Positions 6,770 through 10,074 of a DNA stretch of 10,074 nt are shown piece by piece. The DNA is from an uncultured Ruminococcus sp. GTDB taxonomy: Bacteria > Bacillota > Clostridia > Oscillospirales > CAG-272. Within the stretch, counting starts at the first letter, position 1, and each line of letters opens with the position of its first letter. The notes under the pieces are model-generated. The model searched no databases and was not told the origin of the DNA. It worked only from the letters and a program-made list of their open reading frames with translations. Where the stretch lies: contig CADBPA010000104.1 of the NCBI GenBank assembly GCA_902796505.1, positions 1 to 10,074 on the forward strand, in the 5' to 3' direction. The translations under genes were made by a program, and so were the position numbers.

Positions 6770-7576
6770 ATGTTTTCAGGATATCATTTTTTCGATTATA
6801 AAGGCAATCTCGCGCAGGCGGGATACAACGGTCAGGATTATAGCGGCGGAGGGCGGACGATCTATCTGATCCTTTCGATCGTTCTGATCGTCGCGCTGAT
6901 CATTCTGTTCCGCAAAGCCAAGCGCGAACAGATCCGCACCTATCTCAAGGTGCTGGGGATCGGTATGATCGTGATGTATCTGACCAAAACGACGTGGGAA
7001 TCGGTTCATGACATTGCGAGCGGTCAGGGCTTCAATACCGGTATTCTTCCTTTCGACACCTGCTCGATCGTGATGTGGGCGGCGTTGCTCGCGGGATTCG
7101 GAAAAGGAAAGCTCGAAAAGGCGGGAGCGTGCTGGCTTGCGACCGGCGGGATCGTCGGCGGTATTTCCAATCTGCTCTTTCTTCAAGCGCTGAAATACTA
7201 CCCTTTCTTTACATTTTCCGCGTTTTATTCGATGCTTTGGCATTTTCTGATGGTCTTTACCGGCGTTCTTTTGCTGGTAACAAATTATGTGGAATTGAAG
7301 TTTTCCTCGGTGATCTACGCGTTCGCTTTACATATGGCGATTTCGTTGTTTGTCATTCCTTATGACTATATCACCGGTCAGGATTTTATGTTATATCTCA
7401 ACGCGGGCGGCGCGCCGTTGCTCGAAGGCATTGCCGAAAAGTTCAACGCCGCAGGGATGAGATGGCTCACCACGCTGATGATGATCGCCGCATATTTCGG
7501 GCTGTTCGCCTTCCTGATCTATCTTGCGCGCGGGATCAAAGCGTTGATCCGCTGCATCGGCAAGAAAAAAGCGTAA
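6770..7576 (+). CDS. Polytopic membrane protein, probable YwaF/TMEM164-like family
   Basis: The 268-residue protein has a short polar N-terminus and about six to seven membrane segments: residues about 30-48, 59-73, 92-110, 118-138, 146-170, 178-197 and 231-255. The order of features recalls the uncharacterised bacterial YwaF family: a Trp-Glu in helix two (76-77), LPFDTCSIVMW (93-103), an aromatic YYPFFTFSAFYSMLWHF (143-159), and a late Asn (211) before a Pro. Cys98 and His158 sit where, from memory, the family and the animal acyltransferase homologue TMEM164 have a conserved Cys and His; this is unconfirmed. The ATG at 6770 is the only Met start downstream of the promoter, but the strong AGGGGAGG (6744-6751) is 18 bases upstream, which is unusually far. 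It is monocistronic between two terminators. Some of the 3' half (about 7200-7400) is visibly less GC-rich than the neighbours. Membrane location is sure; family is moderately sure; activity is unknown. Confidence 0.8.
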   Translation: MFSGYHFFDYKGNLAQAGYNGQDYSGGGRTIYLILSIVLIVALIILFRKAKREQIRTYLKVLGIGMIVMYLTKTTWESVHDIASGQGFNTGILPFDTCSIVMWAALLAGFGKGKLEKAGACWLATGGIVGGISNLLFLQALKYYPFFTFSAFYSMLWHFLMVFTGVLLLVTNYVELKFSSVIYAFALHMAISLFVIPYDYITGQDFMLYLNAGGAPLLEGIAEKFNAAGMRWLTTLMMIAAYFGLFAFLIYLARGIKALIRCIGKKKA

Positions 7577-7586
7577 GCGCGGCAAA

Positions 7587-7619
7587 GGACTGCTCCGCAC
7601 GGAGCAGTCCCCTTTTTTT
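7587..7619 (+). terminator. Rho-independent terminator after the YwaF-like gene
   Basis: GGACTGCTCC (7587-7596) pairs perfectly with GGAGCAGTCC (7601-7610) around loop GCAC, followed by CC and seven T (7613-7619). The T-run overlaps the stop codon of the convergent reductase gene. On the minus strand only TTT follows the hairpin, so it would be a weaker stop for transcripts from the right. Confidence 0.9.
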
Positions 7620-8715
7620 ATTTTTCTTTGAAATATGCCCTGATCTCGCGCATCCTTTCGCTTTGGTGAACGTGAAAGGGGCAACGCTTATCGCAATGGC
7701 CGCAATAGATGCAGGAAGCCGCTGTGCGCTTCAAGGTTTTATAATGCTCTGCGGCGAGCGGATCGCCGGCGCGGGCGAGGTCGTAATACTTATTGATGAG
7801 TCCGATGTCAAGGCCGCAGGGGCAAGGCTTGCAATGGTTACAATACACGCATTTTCCGCTTGCCGAGACCGGAGCGAACTCCGCGATCACCGAATAGTCC
7901 AAAGCGCTTTGCGGCTGATCGTAATAAGCGCGGAGGGCTTCCACTTCTTCGGTATTCGAGGCGCCGGGCAGAACGGTCAGAACACCGGGCTTATCGAGCG
8001 CATAGCGGATGCACTGATACGGCGTCAGGGCTCTGCCGAACGGCGAGACGGCGGCGTCGAGCAACTGACCGCCGGAAAAGGGCTTCATCACCGTGATGCC
8101 GACGCCCTCGGCTTCACAGCGGCGATAGATCGCGCTTCGCTCGTCCACGCTGCCGTTGGCGTACTCGCCTTGACCGTAATCGTAGGCAGGGTTGACCGAA
8201 AACATCAGCGTATCGATCGGCACGTCGTCCATAATGCGCGAAATGACCGAGGGCGTGTGCGAAGAAAGCGCGATATGGCGGACGATTCCCTGCTCTTTGA
8301 GCGAGAGGATATAGTCGTAAACGCCGTTTTTTTGATAGGTTTCCCAATCCGAAAGCTCGTCCTGACAATGGATAAAGCCATAGTCGATATAATCGGTGCG
8401 AAGCGTTTCCAGCTGCCACGCGACCGAGCGTTTCACGCGGTCGAGATCGAGCGACCAGCCGTAAGTCCCTGCCGAATAATCGGCGCCGAAATGGATCTGG
8501 TAGAAGATATTTTTGCGGACGTCCGAAAGCGCTTCTCCCCAGATGGGAAACGCCGCGCGATCCCCCGCCGCGAGGTCGAAATAGTTGATCCCGCCCTCAT
8601 AGGCGCGCCGCAGCGCCCTGACGCCTTCCTCCATGCCGGATTCGTATAAGTAAGCGGAGCCGAAGCCGATCTCGCTGACGCGGTCCCCGGTTTTCCGATG
8701 AATGCGATATTGCAT
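7618..8715 (-). CDS. Aldo/keto reductase-family protein with C-terminal 2x[4Fe-4S] ferredoxin domain
   Basis: The 365-residue protein has an aldo/keto reductase TIM barrel (about 1-275) and a bacterial ferredoxin-like tail. Barrel motifs are VSEIGFGSAYL (13-23), GGINYFDLAAG (41-51, with the usual catalytic Asp at 47), DYIDYGFIHCQD (108-119, with the usual His at 116), VRHIALSSHTP (145-155), and GVGITVMKPFSGG (204-216). The tail has two cysteine clusters, C289-C292-C295-C298 and C335-C338-C341-C345, each fit for a [4Fe-4S] cluster. The positions that normally hold the catalytic Tyr and Lys read Asp or Arg (52-53) and His75 (IFYQIHFG), so ordinary NADPH carbonyl reduction is doubtful. I believe close clostridial relatives share this. 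The start is supported by AAGGAG 7 bases upstream and an extended -10 promoter. It is monocistronic; cytoplasmic electron transfer is likely, but the substrate is unknown. Confidence 0.93.
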   Translation of the reverse strand: MQYRIHRKTGDRVSEIGFGSAYLYESGMEEGVRALRRAYEGGINYFDLAAGDRAAFPIWGEALSDVRKNIFYQIHFGADYSAGTYGWSLDLDRVKRSVAWQLETLRTDYIDYGFIHCQDELSDWETYQKNGVYDYILSLKEQGIVRHIALSSHTPSVISRIMDDVPIDTLMFSVNPAYDYGQGEYANGSVDERSAIYRRCEAEGVGITVMKPFSGGQLLDAAVSPFGRALTPYQCIRYALDKPGVLTVLPGASNTEEVEALRAYYDQPQSALDYSVIAEFAPVSASGKCVYCNHCKPCPCGLDIGLINKYYDLARAGDPLAAEHYKTLKRTAASCIYCGHCDKRCPFHVHQSERMREIRAYFKEK

Positions 8716-8744
8716 TGCTTTTCTCCTTTTCCGTTGATAGTATC

Positions 8745-8774
8745 ATTATAGCACAATATACGATAAAATGTCAA
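8745..8774 (-). promoter_or_regulatory. Sigma-A promoter (extended -10) of the reductase gene
   Basis: On the minus strand a perfect TTGACA (8769-8774) and TATAAT (8745-8750) are 18 bases apart, with TGC directly before the -10 box, an extended -10 element. Transcription should start near 8738, about 22 bases before the ATG at 8715. It lies just past the terminator of the upstream gene, so the reductase is independently transcribed. Confidence 0.9.
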
Positions 8775-8796
8775 GGAAGAAAAGGATCGCGGACGT

Positions 8797-8822
8797 AAAA
8801 AAGCCCCGCCGGATGGCGGGGC
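8797..8822 (-). terminator. Rho-independent terminator of the repeat-domain membrane gene
   Basis: Read on the minus strand, GCCCCGCC (8815-8822) and GGCGGGGC (8803-8810) form a perfect 8-base-pair GC stem with loop ATCC, followed by six T (8797-8802). It is 10 bases past the stop codon of the gene to its right. Confidence 0.92.
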
Positions 8823-8831
8823 GATGGAGGA

Positions 8832-10074
8832 TCAGGAGAGCGGCGCAAAAAAGTCTGCGGACGTGATCATTTCGTAAAAGGATCCCGCGGACAGATCCGT
8901 CTTACTGTTGTAGCAATAGGAAACGACGTAGGAATCGCACACGACCGAGATCTCTGCTTTGCAAAATTCCCCTTCGGGATAGCAGATCCTTGCGCCGACG
9001 ATTTCGGGAGTCAGATCCTCTGCGCGGAAAAGCCCGACGAGTCCTTCAGCCTCTGCGCCGGATACACCGCTTGCGACCAGGTCGTAATAGCGGGCGAGAT
9101 CGTAGCTTTCGCGCATTGCCGGATCGCTGCAGACCGCCTCGGGATCATATTCGGCGATTTTGATCTTCAAAGAATCCCACGGTTCCTCCCCGATACGGAA
9201 ACACATGGAAAGATAAACGGAGCCGTTCGGATTGGCAATCGGATCGTATTCCTGCAAATAACTCTCCGAAAAAGAGCATCCGGAGGGGATCGTTTGCGGC
9301 AAAAGACCGGAAAAAGGGGCGGTCATATATAGCTGCGTGAGCGTGGGGAAGCTGAAATTCGGGACGTATTCCGGAAGGGGGTCTACTTTTTTCACGCCGA
9401 AGAAAGCCGAAGAACGGATCATGCGGTAAAACGTTGCTCCATTGATCGATTCTCCGGTATAAGCGTAGGAAACGACCTGATTTCCGCAAAGCAGCTCGAT
9501 TCGGATGATCGTCAAGCCCTCCTTGGTCATATAGGTGCGATCCTGCAGGATCGGAAAACTCACGTCGGACGCGCGGAACAGTCCGGTCATATCCGAAAGA
9601 TCGTCGCCAAGCTCGCTGTGATCGATCCGGTCGTAATAGACGGACAGTCGATAGGTCTGCGGCTCGGTGGGATCGGCGATCCGATCGGCTGCGCCGAAGG
9701 GGCGCACTTGTATTTCAAGGTCGCTTTTCCGGTCGTCCGAGCGAAAGATCAGCGAGCAGAACGTCTGATCCTCCGTCACGAAGGAAGAAGCGAAATGCAG
9801 CGAATCCGGGAGAAACTGCGGCAGGAGAGTAGAAAATCGATCGGTTTGATAGAGTTGTTCCAGTTCGGGCGAAAGAAAGGTTTCGCCTTGGTGCGGCAGA
9901 TCGGAGACGGTCTCCTGCGGCCGCGTCCGGATCGCCAGAGCGGCGGAAAGGAGCAGGATCGCCACGGCAAACGATGCGGCGAGCACTGCAAACCTCCTCT
10001 TGCGAATCGCGGTCGTTTCCCCAAAGAGCGGCAAGGCGTGCATTTTCATGTTCTTGTTTCTGCGGTAGCGTTCT
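8832..10074 (-). CDS. Single-pass membrane protein with two tandem extracytoplasmic repeats (5' end probably outside window)
   Basis: I do not recognise a named family. Numbered from the ATG at 10049 (405 residues), a short basic cytoplasmic stretch (IRKRR, 15-19) precedes one membrane helix (about 20-40) with no lipobox Cys and no clear cleavage site. The rest is polar and probably outside the cell. It consists of two related repeats, about 58-217 and 232-401. Matching blocks are LEQLYQTDRFSTLLPQFLP and LTQLYMTAPFSGLLPQTIP; MTGLFRASD and LVGLFRAED; CGNQVVSYAY and CDSYVVSYCY; TFYRMIRSSAFF and SFYEMITSADFF. No ribosome site precedes the ATG at 10049, and the frame stays open to base 10074 (translating ERYRRNKN), so the true start is likely upstream. 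A cytoplasmic N-terminus, one helix and a C-terminal ectodomain would fit an anti-sigma-factor-like or sensor protein, but no zinc-finger or sigma-binding domain is visible here. A terminator follows. No function is assigned. Confidence 0.85.
   Translation of the reverse strand, partial: ERYRRNKNMKMHALPLFGETTAIRKRRFAVLAASFAVAILLLSAALAIRTRPQETVSDLPHQGETFLSPELEQLYQTDRFSTLLPQFLPDSLHFASSFVTEDQTFCSLIFRSDDRKSDLEIQVRPFGAADRIADPTEPQTYRLSVYYDRIDHSELGDDLSDMTGLFRASDVSFPILQDRTYMTKEGLTIIRIELLCGNQVVSYAYTGESINGATFYRMIRSSAFFGVKKVDPLPEYVPNFSFPTLTQLYMTAPFSGLLPQTIPSGCSFSESYLQEYDPIANPNGSVYLSMCFRIGEEPWDSLKIKIAEYDPEAVCSDPAMRESYDLARYYDLVASGVSGAEAEGLVGLFRAEDLTPEIVGARICYPEGEFCKAEISVVCDSYVVSYCYNSKTDLSAGSFYEMITSADFFAPLS

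Noticed and set aside
7462..8649. Long plus-strand open frame (395 codons) over the reductase gene
   Set aside because: It overlaps the end of the YwaF-like gene and is antisense to a well-supported reductase with clear motifs. Its translation shows no family signature, and a strong terminator lies inside it.

Overview
The window looks like chromosomal DNA of a fairly GC-rich Firmicute, most likely class Clostridia (an Oscillospirales-like gut bacterium is my guess). The basis is a Clostridia-like SecA with a C-terminal zinc tail, strong AAGGAG-type ribosome sites, near-consensus TTGACA/TATAAT promoters, an aldo/keto reductase with a clostridial-type ferredoxin tail, and integral membrane families typical of Firmicutes. 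There is no rRNA, tRNA, CRISPR array, transposase, phage gene or origin. The region is compact: eight protein genes, no gene-free stretch above about 230 bases, and clear terminators between transcription units.

Layout. (1) Bases 1-3765, plus strand: the C-terminal two thirds of secA, then two membrane proteins of unknown function. The second membrane gene overlaps the first by 4 bases. The unit ends at a bidirectional terminator (3781-3813). (2) Bases 3818-5446, minus strand: upp (uracil phosphoribosyltransferase) followed with no gap by an RluA-family pseudouridine synthase, driven by a promoter at 5482-5510. (3) Bases 5590-6653, plus strand: a monocistronic sugar-nucleotidyltransferase-like gene with a consensus promoter, a palindromic leader hairpin and its own terminator. 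It is divergent from upp. (4) Bases 6686-7619, plus strand: a monocistronic polytopic membrane protein resembling the YwaF/TMEM164 superfamily. (5) Bases 7618-8774, minus strand: a ferredoxin-tailed aldo/keto reductase with an unusual active site, convergent with unit 4. (6) Bases 8797-10074, minus strand: a single-pass membrane protein with two tandem extracytoplasmic repeats. Its reading frame stays open to the window edge, so its N-terminus probably lies outside.

Most genes are housekeeping: protein export, pyrimidine salvage, RNA modification and nucleotide-sugar chemistry. No defence, mobile or biosynthetic system is evident. The least explained parts are the two secA-linked membrane genes, which together appear to hold three copies of one six-helix domain; the duplicated-ectodomain protein at the right end; and the aldo/keto reductase that seems to lack the catalytic Tyr and Lys.
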